From: Pyrenochaeta sp. MPI-SDFR-AT-0127
Lineage: Eukaryota; Ascomycota; Dothideomycetes; Pleosporales; Cucurbitariaceae
Direction: 5' to 3'
NCBI GenBank assembly: GCA_020747015.1
Contig: JAGTJM010000059.1
Span: 62,001-126,000 of the forward strand
DNA: 64,000 nucleotides
Part shown: piece after piece, positions 53,959-64,000 of the stretch
Numbering within the stretch: position 1 is the stretch's first letter
How the letters are laid out: each line of letters opens with the position of its first letter
Program-made: the position numbers and the translations under genes
The notes under the pieces: generated by a model
What the model was told of the DNA's origin: nothing
Database searches by the model: none
Seen by the model: the letters and a program-made list of their open reading frames with translations, nothing else

Positions 53959-56662
53959 ATGTCGTCGGCAATTGAAAAGGCTGCAAGGCTGAAGCCTGAG
54001 ATTCGTCTAGCTCAAGCTGTATCGCACTTTGAATTCGGTCTCTCATCAGAACAGAAAGCTCAGTTCCGATCACAACGAGCCCAGGCACTCAGGACAACCC
54101 CAGAACCTAGCGACATTATGCATTTTACTGCCGAGATAGATCGATCGCAGAACGTAGGCGTGCGTTGTTTTGGGCCACGATTCACGAACTTTTTGCATGC
54201 AATCCAGCAATTTGCAGCTCTAGGGGATGTAGTAGTCGGCGGCTCACAAAATATTGTGATCTGCGGAGTTTGGGCACTTGTACGAATTTCATTGCTCGTA
54301 AGTATCAATAGCTCGTTTCACTCTTGTTTGCTATCATAGCATCTTAGACTCCAACTTATTCATATCAGTTGTGGGGATTTTTGTGCAGTCGTTACTGGAT
54401 AGCGAACAAGTCAAAGGCTGATTGTTGTGGCCATAGGCCGTTGTAAATTGCTCATCGTATCTTGAGAGTATATCGCAGCTCTTCATGGAGATCGGACGCT
54501 CTGCCCCACGTTACAGCGCATTAGCTACTCTATATCAGCGCTCCAAGGACCTACAATCGCATATCAACGAGTATTTCATCGTTGTTGTCCAGCTTTGCCA
54601 CCGGCTTATGAAGTTCGCCCAGAAATCGAGTCTTCACAAGTTCGCTACCACACTTAGCGATTCCAATCTGAAAACAGCGCAAGTTGAGTTACATACCTGG
54701 AGTACTCTAATCAGAGATGAAGTAAACCTTCTAGTTGCAAAACGAGTTGAAGAGGAGGCGGCCAATAATTCTCGTTTCCGGACCTTTTCTGAAAAGTTTT
54801 CAAAGTCTATGATCCAAAAAGAAAAGTTTGCCCAAAGACATCAGATCTTGGATCTTTGCACAGAGTATGAATACGAGACTGCATGGAAGCAAACCCGAAA
54901 AGCTGGCAAAACCTCTCTTTTCCGAAAGTGTTCCGAGTATCAGAGCTGGAAAACGAATAACAAGAGTTCATGTACGCTTGTCTACGCCGACAAATTAGGA
55001 TCTGGGAAATCTGTCACATTGGCAAACATTATTGATGACCTCAACATTTCGCGATATGAAGACACGACTGGCCATAAACAACGGGAGAAGAAGAATGTTA
55101 GCGTAGCATATTTCTTCTGCCGGCATGACGCCGTGGAAAGTCTCAAGGCAAGAACTATAATCGGTACGCTTGTGCGGCAAACGCTCCAATGCCTGCCAAG
55201 GCTCCCAGAAGACATGAATGCTAGCAAGACACAGCTCGACCTCGACGAGATGATCCGACTAGTCGAGCGTGCTCTACCACCTGAGCACAAAGCCTATCTA
55301 GTCGTCGATGGCTTGGATCTCTGTGATTATCCAGAGAGAGTAGAAGTAATTTCACGACTCCGTGTGCTCCAAAATCACCACTTGGTGTCCCTTTGTGTCA
55401 CATTTCGTCTCGAAGTGGATGATGCATTGGATCGTTTGGTGGATAACCTTATGTCTGTACATGTCGCTCCATTACCGAACAATACCCAGGACATTGAGCA
55501 ATATATTGAGATGGAGCTAGAACGCCGCATCACTAATCGCGAACTCGAATTAGGAAACCCTGGGCTAATTCTAGACATTCGAAGTGCACTGTTGAACGGA
55601 TCTCGGGGAATGTTTCTTTGGGTGGTTCTCCAAATACAGTCGTTATGCCTCATGCAAACCGACCGGGAAATCCGTGACGCCTTGTCTGATCTTCCCAAGG
55701 ACCTCCCGGGCATTTATTCACGAATTGTTGGAAAATCTCAAGAGTTGCAAACACCGTATCAACGTAGGATATTTGAAATCATAATCGCAGCAAGGCGCCC
55801 CCTCACAACTGACGAGATGCGGGAAGCGCTCAGTATCACAGCTGGTGATTATGAGTGGGCTGCAGATAAACTGCTTAACAATGTCTTTGGAGCTTTGAGT
55901 AGCTGTGGGTGTCTCCTTACCATCGACGAAGAAGAGTCCACAGTACGCCTAGTACACCCGAGCGTCAAGCAATATCTTACAACAAGCTACCGAGCTCAGG
56001 ATGGCGCGTGCATAACACACGACAAGGCACAACAGGTTCTGACGGATCTTGTTGTCACATATCTTAGCTATGGTGTTTTTGGTACCCAGCTCTCTACTTT
56101 CAAGGTCCCTGAGGTTGCTGTTGGTGATGCACCGATTAGAATAGTTGATTCAATCACAACCTCTGCGATGAGCGGACAGAATCTAGCTCTGAAAATCCTA
56201 AAGGCAAGACGGCAGGCCAACTTCGATGTTGGAAAGACGCTCTCGGGTTTGCTAAACAGTGCGTCTCCACAAACAAGAAGGTTCTATTTTCATGATTATG
56301 CACGAGAATTCTGCATAGATCACGCTATTCACGTTTCACCTGCTAGCGACATCGTACGGAATCAGCTTCTCCATTTGTTAGAGCAAGGCACAGTCAGCTC
56401 ACCTGAAAGTATTGACAATCTGCGACCGATCGATCTGGCGAGCAAGCTGAGTAACAACGAGATGGTAGTGATATTGGCCAAAGCTGAGAAAACCAATACT
56501 CGCAACCAAAGGAAATATGAGAAAAAGCTAGATGTTAATCTGGATGACCTGCCACCATTGAGACGATATCCTCCTGCAGATTTAGAGTTCCGTCCGCGTG
56601 GAGGTGTTCTTTACAGGCTGCGACACCGAAATGATCCCCCATGGCTGCTTCCCCTCAACTGA
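53959..56662 (+). CDS. DUF7708-NACHT STAND protein
   Basis: Exons 53959-54297 and 54437-56662, with a 139-nt intron (GTAAGT...CCATAG); product 854 residues. The N-terminal domain, FTAEIDRSQNVGVRCFGPRF, then NIVICGVWALVRISLL|AVVNCSSYLE across the junction and LFMEIGRSAPRYSALATLY, matches the DUF7708-type domain that precedes NACHT in many fungal proteins. The NTPase has a Walker A YADKLGSGKSVTLANI near residue 300 and a Walker B AYLVVDGLDLCD near 399. Winged-helix and ARC-like helices follow (SRGMFLWVVLQIQSL, RPLTTDEMREALSI, VRLVHPSVKQYLTTSYR). The C-terminus lacks clear ankyrin, WD or TPR repeats, although RPIDLASKLSNNEMVVILAK hints at one degenerate ankyrin unit. It is an NLR-like receptor with a minimal sensor. 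Confidence 0.88.
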
Positions 56663-57867
56663 GCATAAAAGCATCAATGGTAAGCTTTACTGCTCGCATA
56701 AACTCTCAAGATGGTGCTCCTACACTGGATCGGGTTGGGCTTGTGGTATTCCTAGGGGCAGTTGAACCATCTGATTTAGTGAAGACGCGTCGAGGATATG
56801 GGAGAGATGGATTCGAGTGAAACATAGTGACACAATGCAATGGATAAATCCAACGTAATCGAGTGTGTCGGAGACTCACAACGCCTGAGTAGCGGAACAC
56901 AAATGGTAAGCAAACTACTGTTTTTTCTCTCAGCACCTAGATTTTCAAGGTTGCGCAAAGATTGCGCAGATAGCTTCAAAGTCCTGAGGCTGCTGCGACA
57001 GTTGCATATATAAGTAAATCCAACATTACGTTTGCGCGGGCCATCTTCTAGTTGTCTCAAAACGTAGCTTCTGGGACCTTAACAGAATAACATTGCTCCG
57101 AGCTGCGGCTTGTACTTATAACCAAGGCTTCCTGCCAATACCTCAATGTTCTGCCCACATCTTCCCATCCGCCTGTTAGGGATAATGCATATCCAGAAGC
57201 AATTTCTTTTATTGATTCTCACACTTGTCTTCTCCAAGTTCATGGCCTAATCCGATTATATCATGGGTCAAAACTCCCTCGACTTGAAATTCTGGTTCAT
57301 ATCCGTCGACACCCAGTTTGTGGCATTACTTGTTCTCTACTACTTACAAAAGTCTTCGAAGCAGAGTGAATGAAGGCACGTAAAGATAGATGGAAGCAGA
57401 AGAACGCAAGCTTGCGAGCTAGATCTAAAATTACCTTTGAATTGTGGTCTCACTAGAAATTGTTTTAAGTTTACACGCTTCTGCCTGTTGTTTGACAAAT
57501 TGAACGTCACCAATCCTGGCTCCGGCATGGGATCGGCAAGCGAGCCTTTTGAGATACTGGGTACTAAGTGCACAGAAGGCCGGTAGATCTTGTATTGTAT
57601 GGCAGATAATGCCAGCCTGAGCCAATGCCGACCTTGCCAATAACACATTTCTACGTCCTGATAACTCCTGGTTGGAATTATGCTAAGTCTGCCAAGTCCT
57701 CGTGTGGTTTTGTAGTTACGGTTGCTGAATCATCACTACACACAAGATACCATTGCCATCAATTTTTATTGTCTCTACTTGCTCAATTTCACACTAACAG
57801 ATCAAGCACCCGCGATGCGATATGCGACACCTTGCACATGAAAAGCCGATGTACGACACATGTTGCA
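56663..57867. other. Convergent intergenic, no gene recognised
   Basis: This 1.2-kb AT-rich interval lies between the 3' ends of the NACHT and SDR genes. Sensor repeats of the NACHT protein were sought here but none were found. Confidence 0.5.
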
Positions 57868-58674
57868 CTACCACGGAAACTGCTTGCCATACTTCGTGAC
57901 AAACTTGCCAACCTCACTGTCGCGTTGTCCCTCCACAATCTCAAGGATTCCATGTGCGCTCGTCTCTGAGCTCTCAGCGCCCTGATTTTTTCTATTCTCT
58001 CTGTCTCCCGTGAGATCAGTGATAACATATCCAGGGCAATATGCCCAAGCTGTTCCACCAACTTCTTGAAGCGCTACATGTTGGCATGCGGTCAACATGT
58101 TGAGTGCTGCCTTGGCCATACGATACACTTCGCCCGGCATCTGATAGAAGGGGTTGTTCGGATCCAGCTTTAAGGCAATAGAGCCTAGCTCTGAGCTGAC
58201 ATTAATAATCTTTGGTGCCTTTGAGGCCTTGAGCAGGGGAGTTAAGGCGTTAGTTAGTAGTAGGACTCCAAAGACGTTGGTGTCGAAGGCAGTGCGAAGG
58301 GTGTCTCGGGTAATCGGGTCTGGAGTAACAATTCCAGCATTATTCACGAGGACGTCTAGGCGACCGAAATCTTCTTCAATCTTGGATGTAGCGGCCTTGA
58401 TAGAATCGTCCTTGGATACGTCAAGGATGACGAGGCTTAGTGTGCCCTTAGGATGACGGCCTTGAAGCTCTTTAAGCGCCTTTTCACCCTTGGCTCTGTC
58501 GCGTGCGCCCATGATAACATGGTTGTTTGGTGAAGCAGCCGCAATGGCGTAGGAAGTATCGTAACCGATTCCTGCGTTTGCGCCTAGGGTTTTGAAAAGT
58601 TAGTACTATTGCACAGCCCTGCGGAATACATGTGTCGAACCTGTGACGAGGATGATATGCTTGTCAGATGCCAT
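57868..58674 (-). CDS. Short-chain dehydrogenase/reductase
   Basis: Exons 58674-58641 and 58583-57868, with a 57-nt intron (donor GTTCGA, acceptor CCCTAG) interrupting the cofactor motif; product 249 residues. The spliced protein begins MASDKHIILVTGANAGIGYD, giving the TGxxxGxG NAD(P)-binding loop at 11-18. DVSKDD, NNAG at 92-95, the catalytic serine in NVSSELGS (about 141-142) and YRMAK (Tyr165, Lys169) complete a classical SDR. An arginine in GARDRAK after beta-2 suggests NADPH preference. The substrate is unknown; the nearest relatives by pattern are small fungal carbonyl reductases. Confidence 0.92.
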
Positions 58675-61360
58675 GTTGAAAGATAGATGTTGTGTATGAG
58701 AATGCGAGACTGTTGAATAGTGATAATCAATGTGAGAGATCACCAAGGATACTTATACTGCCACAGTCGGGTCTTACCAAAGCATCATGAGCCGCAGCTG
58801 AAACTTTGCTTCAGTGTCTTGCGGTACTTCGTGCTCGGTGAATTGAGGGAGCGAGACAGCAACAAGCATGAACTTGAATTGATCATCAACAGAGCTTTGT
58901 AATCTTGCTATCGGACTATTTCTGACGGTTTTCTTGTCTTTGGCTGCAATGGGTGGGTTGTTCTTAGATAGCGTAGCTATCGTGGAATGCTTGGCAACTG
59001 ACAAATCGACTGGCATGTAGGGAGGAGCCTCCGAGCCCTTCACTTGGCGCTCACTAAAACAATGACCCTAGTAACACTAAGACCTACCAGGTCATACTGT
59101 CAAAGAGAGGTATGTCAATCTCTACGACACACGTCGCTTGCTGGCACTTTGAGGAGCACGCTTCTGCTAATGATACTAGCAATACCTGTGCACATCATAA
59201 CCAACGATGAGGGAGAGCATCGCTTTGTTTTCATCGAGAATTCATGCCCAGTTTCCTTGTTAAGGAGATAATCTTGGGGCTTTGATTTAGTAAACTCTTT
59301 ATTTGATCTACAAGTGCTGCACTGTGATTGGCTGCATGCTGCTGACATCTTAACTCCGTTGCATGGCTTGGAGCAGCAAGGTCTGCTAATGGCCGTACCT
59401 GGCTCCCTCAGTCAAGACGCAGGCATGTGAAATTCGACGGCTCAACGCAATTTCATATGGATTAGGCGTAACACAGGGTAACAAATATACCGCCCAAACG
59501 TGCAATGGCCATAGATGATTGGAGAACGATTTTCCGACCTTACTGGATTTGAGAGCCTGATGCATTGTTGCTTGGTGTCTTTGAAGCGCAGCTGACATGA
59601 ACTCTTAAAATAAGGGCAAGGTGGCAGCTCAGCCAGCCAGTGCAGCTCGAACATTATGTCATAGGAATTAAACTTGCGCAGATCGGCCCTTCGGAACTCA
59701 TGTACTTGGACCTTCAAAAAACAATGCATACCTTAGCAGTGGTCGGTCATGATCCAAGCTTGGTTTATACTTGTCTTAAAACAGGGCCAGACTATGAGGT
59801 CGAACAGCTTTCGCACGAGTATGACTACGAGAGACGACTGAAATTTTTCAAAAGAAGCTTGACTTAAGATGTAAGTGCATTCCTGTAGATTTACTGTACA
59901 TAGCGTGAAGATAGTCGCTTCTTCGCTTTAACAAGGAACCCAACGATAAAGATGTCGGGACGCAACGGTATCCATGGCGCGAAGCAAGCCAAAAAGGTCG
60001 CCATGATCTATCGAAGGATAGATCATAAGAAAGGACGGTATATGTATACGCTGCAGTCTGAGAGAAGCTGTGTTTGTGTGCAGCAATTGCACTTCAGGAA
60101 AGAAATGGAACCAGAGGGGAGTGTGTTGACGAACTCTACAGAGAACACAGAAGGTTTTCTGGATTACTGAACCAAGTGCGACAAGATTGCGGTGTGGCAG
60201 GTTTTGATACTAGCTTCACAAATCAGAGACACTTAAGGACTAGGTAGGAGCTGGTTGAAGCTGAACAATGTGCTACAACTTGGACTAACATGTTGTCTTG
60301 CAACAGCCTGTCAACAAATTGCGTAAGCAGGATCTATGTTAATTCCGATGATTCACTCTAGCGAAGCCTCAAGCGGCAGCCGAGTCTTGGCATCGAGATT
60401 GGTATGAGTGAAGAAAGCCAGTTGGGAAGCCTCAGCAACGATTATCGCAATTTAAATCCACACAATTCGCCTCGGGCTGAGTGGTCTGTTCTGCGGCGCA
60501 CACGCTCATAGCACGTTCCAGAAGAAAAGCCCATATTCTCAACCCATTTCAGAGCCGACAGTCCTGTTTCATGTATTCGTCAGCAGCGGAGTGTGTCATT
60601 GACTCCTTTCCGCTCTTGATCTATTTGTTATCTCTTTTAAGAAGCCAAGCGACACACGACTATCAACATTGGACAGTCGTTCCACTTAAACACTTCCAAT
60701 TGCATCTCGATTCAAAACTTACGTCAAAGCCTACAGATCGTTCTTCAGCAACACTAGGTAGCTCTTCGTCATTTGACTCAACCCGCAAATCTCCCAGTGT
60801 ATCCAGCTTTTGACCCTTGTAATCCATCCAAATTTATTGAAGCGAAAACTGTTGTCTGGTAAGCAAGATGTATAATAACGACATGGTATTTATCTTTGCC
60901 GAAGTTTATGGATTAATACTTGTAATCATCACTCTCCCATACCTTGAGTCAACAGCTGGGTGTTACAAAGGTTGGTGAAATATTCGACACCTCCTATAGT
61001 GAGACGTAAACAGAGGAATCATAGGAGCAGTAAGTCATTCATGCCCAAAGGCTAACAATGCGCCGTGGATGTGCTTGGCTACCGATCCAGGGTTAAAACC
61101 GGAACTCATAGATAACTATAGTGATTACTTACGGTCACGAGCAACATACGTCTCAATCTGGTAGGAGCTTCTTACGTTTGACTGTCGAGGTCTATGATGT
61201 ATGTTTGCTGGCAGCAAATCTATTGATACTATAATGGCAAAAGACGACGTTTCTTGTTACCAAACGCGGTTTTTGTAAACAAGACTACCTCTACGACTCT
61301 TGGAAAACGAAAATCACCATTTGACCATAGTCCATGTATCCAGTCAAACGATAAAATCAA
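58675..61360. other. Long intergenic region, no supported gene
   Basis: A 2.7-kb stretch holding only short frames. Small plus-strand frames at 59640-59867, 59952-60170 and 60481-60813 have no recognisable domain, signal peptide or splice structure and are not called. No transposon, tRNA or repeat unit was identified. Confidence 0.45.
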
Positions 61361-63154
61361 TCATGCGACATCTTCCGACCATAGTTGCCCACCAGGGTCT
61401 GAATAATCTGGTAATATCACCGCTTGATCAAAAGGCGTCAAACTATCGTATGTTTTGTAGCTCGGTGGTCTCGATGTTGGATACAGCTCGACATTGGTTG
61501 CAGGCCGCTCGATAGAGCTGGTTTTGGTATCTTTTGATCTTGAGTATCCTTGCTTAACCCTGGCACAAGCACTTTTGACACTCTGATATCCTTTTCTTGG
61601 CGCTGCTTTGATCGCAGCTCGTCTCCTGAACAACCACGCTGCGAACAGACGGCAAAGGCAGCGAAAGCCGCAGCATAAGCACACCAGGGCGATGATTCCG
61701 GGTATTAGGCCAAAACTCAACATGAAGATTGCTGCCATCCCAAGGATCGGAAAGGTAGTCCGCATCTGTGCCTCAATGAAGTCTAGAACTGCCGGAGCCA
61801 CTCCAGCGCCACGGACAAAGTAATCGATTTGGCCGATGGTCACGTCAAGTTTTGTTACATCCCTAACCGTGTCAGAATGCTCGCACATGGTGCCAAACCA
61901 ACTGTTGATATGCAGTTTTGGATCCTCGATGTACTGCAATACCACGCTGGAATCGTTTGATTGTACACCTGGGATAATTTCGCTGACACAGTGGCCTTTT
62001 GGGCATCTCTCGTTCCGTTTGGGGTCGTTGAATATGGCCTGCTGAAGTTCTTGTATGTACGAGAAGTACCAATCCGTTGTGATGTAGAACAGGGCGTGCT
62101 TGCCATGGTGGTCGTGGGCGAATGTTCCATTCGGATATGCGACAGTGAAATATACGTAGTCCTCAGAGTAGATATGACAGTTTAGGAAGGGGATCATTTG
62201 CTTGTTGTCTAGATTTTCTCGCTGGCCACTGCTTGCGAAGCCAAAACGCCAAGCGTTCGCGGATTGGAACGCATTCACGGGCAACATTTGTTCCGAGCGT
62301 CGCTTGTTCTCACGCTTGGCAAGATCACTAAAAGAATTAGCTTTGTATTCTAGGGCAAGAATGGAAACGGTCTTAGAAGAGTAAGGATAGCAGTTATGAG
62401 AAAGCATTGAAAATGACAGCTATCAACTTTACTCACATTTCAGTGCTAGCGATTGAGTGTTCAGTCTCGCTCGAAGCAACCTGGCTTTTCTTCGTAGGAA
62501 CAAGGACTTGAGATGGCGCTCTGATCCCATTCCAAAGTTGTCCAGTCTCTCTAGAAGGCATAGATGCAGGGAGACCTTGACAGTAGACTGTGATGAGCAC
62601 CAAAGTCAAAGACGCCACGGTAATAGAAAGGGCCATGGGCATCATGTTGATTTCGATCAGAATCGCGGTGGTACTGAAGAATTCGAGAGCAAAGAAAATG
62701 CAAGTACTTCAAAGTGAGGGCTTTCATGTATTTGAGGGCCACCCCTACAACCTAACTGGCCCACCATAACACCATGGCTAGGCATATTGGCGATTGCGTG
62801 CACAACCTCTCGCTACCACAGGCCAACCGTCCACGGGCCAGCCCTATTCCTCAGCGCGAAAGTTGCCATCCTTACTCCAATCAAACAACAGAATATGAAG
62901 GAAAGATGGGCCAGTATGCAATCACCCGCCAAAAGAGTACCAAATTGCCAAATGTTGTTGATCATAGGATACGGAAGACGATCCAAGGCGTTCACGACGA
63001 GCGACCAGAGCAGTGTGAAGGCAGTATATGCGAGGAATACTCCAAGCAACGTAGCGAAAGAAAGTATAATAGCGTCGCAGGCTAATCGTAACCAGAAGCG
63101 ATGCGAGTTCTCTTGCGTCTCAGTTGGCTCATCGTTGGTAGGTGGCTGTAACAT
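61361..63154 (-). CDS. Multi-spanning membrane protein of unknown function
   Basis: Exons 63154-62817, 62706-62437 and 62327-61361, with introns of 110 and 109 nt; product 524 residues. Hydrophobic helices are ACDAIILSFATLLGVFLAY and CILAHLSFIFCCLIGV in exon 1, CIFFALEFFSTTAILIEI and ALSITVASLTLVLITVYC in exon 2, and MAAIFMLSFGLIPGIIALVC in exon 3. A large loop between helices 4 and 5 carries cysteines and sequons (NGTF, NDSS) and is probably extracellular. The tail is basic, then Ser/Pro-rich with PPSY. The last acceptor (GCTAATTCTTTTAG) is strong; the first junction is phase-consistent but its splice sites are weaker. No named family was recognised. Confidence 0.68.
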
Positions 63155-63543
63155 GGCGGTACTTCAGGCTTGTGGAGTTTGGAACGGTAAATGAGTGCTG
63201 TGGGTTTCCAGGGAAGTTCGGGAGGAACAAGGATTTTAGACAAAACGAAATCTCTTTGCTGACTTCAAAGCACGCAACTGCAATCGAACGATACGTTGCA
63301 CGGGTTTAGTTGATTGCAGTTTGTGGGGGAACGAAGTCGATGCAACCAGTAGAGGCAAGTCAAGCTGTAAGCTTTGCGAATTAGCAAATCTCGAAGCTGG
63401 TATTCGATCACTTATGTATTCTGGTGCAATCATATATGCTTGGTCTTTCCACAGCACCGTAGTGTATGTGTGAATTATTTCGTAAAGCGATGTAGCATGA
63501 GTATCTTCGGTCGGCTGGTGGATTCCATCTCCGCATATCCACT
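63155..63543. other. Intergenic, no gene recognised
   Basis: This 389-bp interval lies between two membrane-protein reading frames on the minus strand. It might hide exons of the 82-residue frame upstream, but none could be assigned. Confidence 0.4.
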
Positions 63544-63792
63544 CTACAACATTGTCCCTAGGTTATCGATATCCTGCTCTCTCCTTCGGCTACGGGAGTG
63601 CTTCCAGAGTTCGAAAATGAAGAAACCTGCTAAATGAGCGTCGAAGTGTGGAGAAATGGTCGGCACTTTGAGCACGAGAGCGAGGATCTCGATAACCGTA
63701 GTGAGCGTAAATGCGAGCGTAATAGACAGAACAATATAGGCGCCAATGAGGTATAAGACAAAGGAGGGAGCTAACCAGATCTTTGCTGTCAT
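63544..63792 (-). CDS. Putative small membrane protein or first exon of a membrane protein gene
   Basis: An 82-residue frame from the ATG at 63792. It starts MTAKIWLAPSFVLYLIGAYI and continues into a second hydrophobic stretch (LSITLAFTLTTVIEILALVL). A histidine-rich loop follows, then a basic end (KHSRSRRREQDIDN). The layout resembles the first exon of the 524-residue membrane protein next to it on the same strand, so it could be a truncated paralogue or the first exon of an unresolved gene. No family was recognised. Confidence 0.4.
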   Translation of the reverse strand: MTAKIWLAPSFVLYLIGAYIVLSITLAFTLTTVIEILALVLKVPTISPHFDAHLAGFFIFELWKHSRSRRREQDIDNLGTML

Positions 63793-64000
63793 GTTTGCGT
63801 TTGTGAAGCAGAAAGTATGGTATCAGAAATGATGTTTTGGGGCTTATTTTCGGGATCGGATGCTGAGTCGGGAAGTCATTGCAGTTTAGTGCTTGGGGTC
63901 AAGTTGATATGTATGAATATTGATTCAATAGATGGTGAAAGTGCAAGTACGAGTATTTTGTATGCCATCAGGCGCGTTGAACAAGGAGGTGCGACTATCA

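Noticed and set aside
42227..58674. Secondary-metabolite cluster built around the MFS pump, cyclase-family enzyme, hydrolase and SDR
   Set aside because: No backbone enzyme or pathway regulator is present, and the genes are separated by unrelated BTB-like, kinase-like, MARVEL-like and NACHT genes.
59640..60170. Two small plus-strand frames (76 and 73 codons)
   Set aside because: No recognisable family and no splice sites linking them in a consistent phase; treated as chance frames.

Overview
The window is nuclear DNA of a filamentous ascomycete (Pezizomycotina, possibly a Dothideomycete). Introns are mostly 46-80 nt with GTRNGT donors and CTAAC-type branch sites. There are many HET, NACHT and HeLo-type proteins, and single-copy housekeeping genes such as ORC5, TAD3 and SelO. 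About 22 protein-coding genes are supported. Many are multi-exon and were assembled here from split reading frames with canonical splice sites and matching phases.

Layout: 0-3 kb holds a HET-ankyrin gene. 3-5.2 kb is gene-poor and contains a 24-G tract next to a relic of an esterase 3' end. 5.3-7.1 kb holds a small secreted cysteine-containing protein (AA1-like effector candidate) and an alpha/beta hydrolase. 7.5-19.7 kb holds a membrane coiled-coil protein, the vacuolar membrane M28 protease (Pff1 type), a small methyltransferase-like protein and a 1507-residue membrane/disordered protein. 20-24.8 kb is an incompatibility/cell-death block: a HET gene, the remains of a STAND/NLR receptor, and an intact HeLo (HET-S-like) effector. 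25-34.5 kb is mainly housekeeping: an Atg37/ACBD5-like acyl-CoA-binding protein, a membrane protein, a DCAF4-like WD40 protein, SelO and ORC5. 34.7-47.8 kb holds an orphan Helo-like N-domain, a 989-residue membrane protein, TAD3, an MFS transporter, a BTB-like protein and an APH-like kinase. 48.8-64 kb holds a four-helix membrane protein, a cyclase-family enzyme, a secreted hydrolase, a DUF7708-NACHT protein, an SDR and a 524-residue membrane protein.

The most interesting signal is at 22.8-24.75 kb. An intact HeLo pore-forming-type protein ends in a short amyloid-signalling motif with a G-L-Q-V-G core. Directly downstream on the same strand, a broken NLR starts with a near-identical copy of that motif. 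It then skips the nucleotide-binding domain and continues with frameshifted winged-helix and TPR remnants. This is the arrangement expected of an NLR/HeLo amyloid signalosome whose receptor has died while the executioner remains. With the two HET genes, the DUF7708-NACHT gene and the orphan Helo-like domain, at least five self/non-self or immunity-type loci lie in 64 kb.

The rest of the gene set does not form an obvious pathway. The MFS pump, cyclase-family enzyme, hydrolase and SDR are scattered, and no polyketide or peptide synthase is present.
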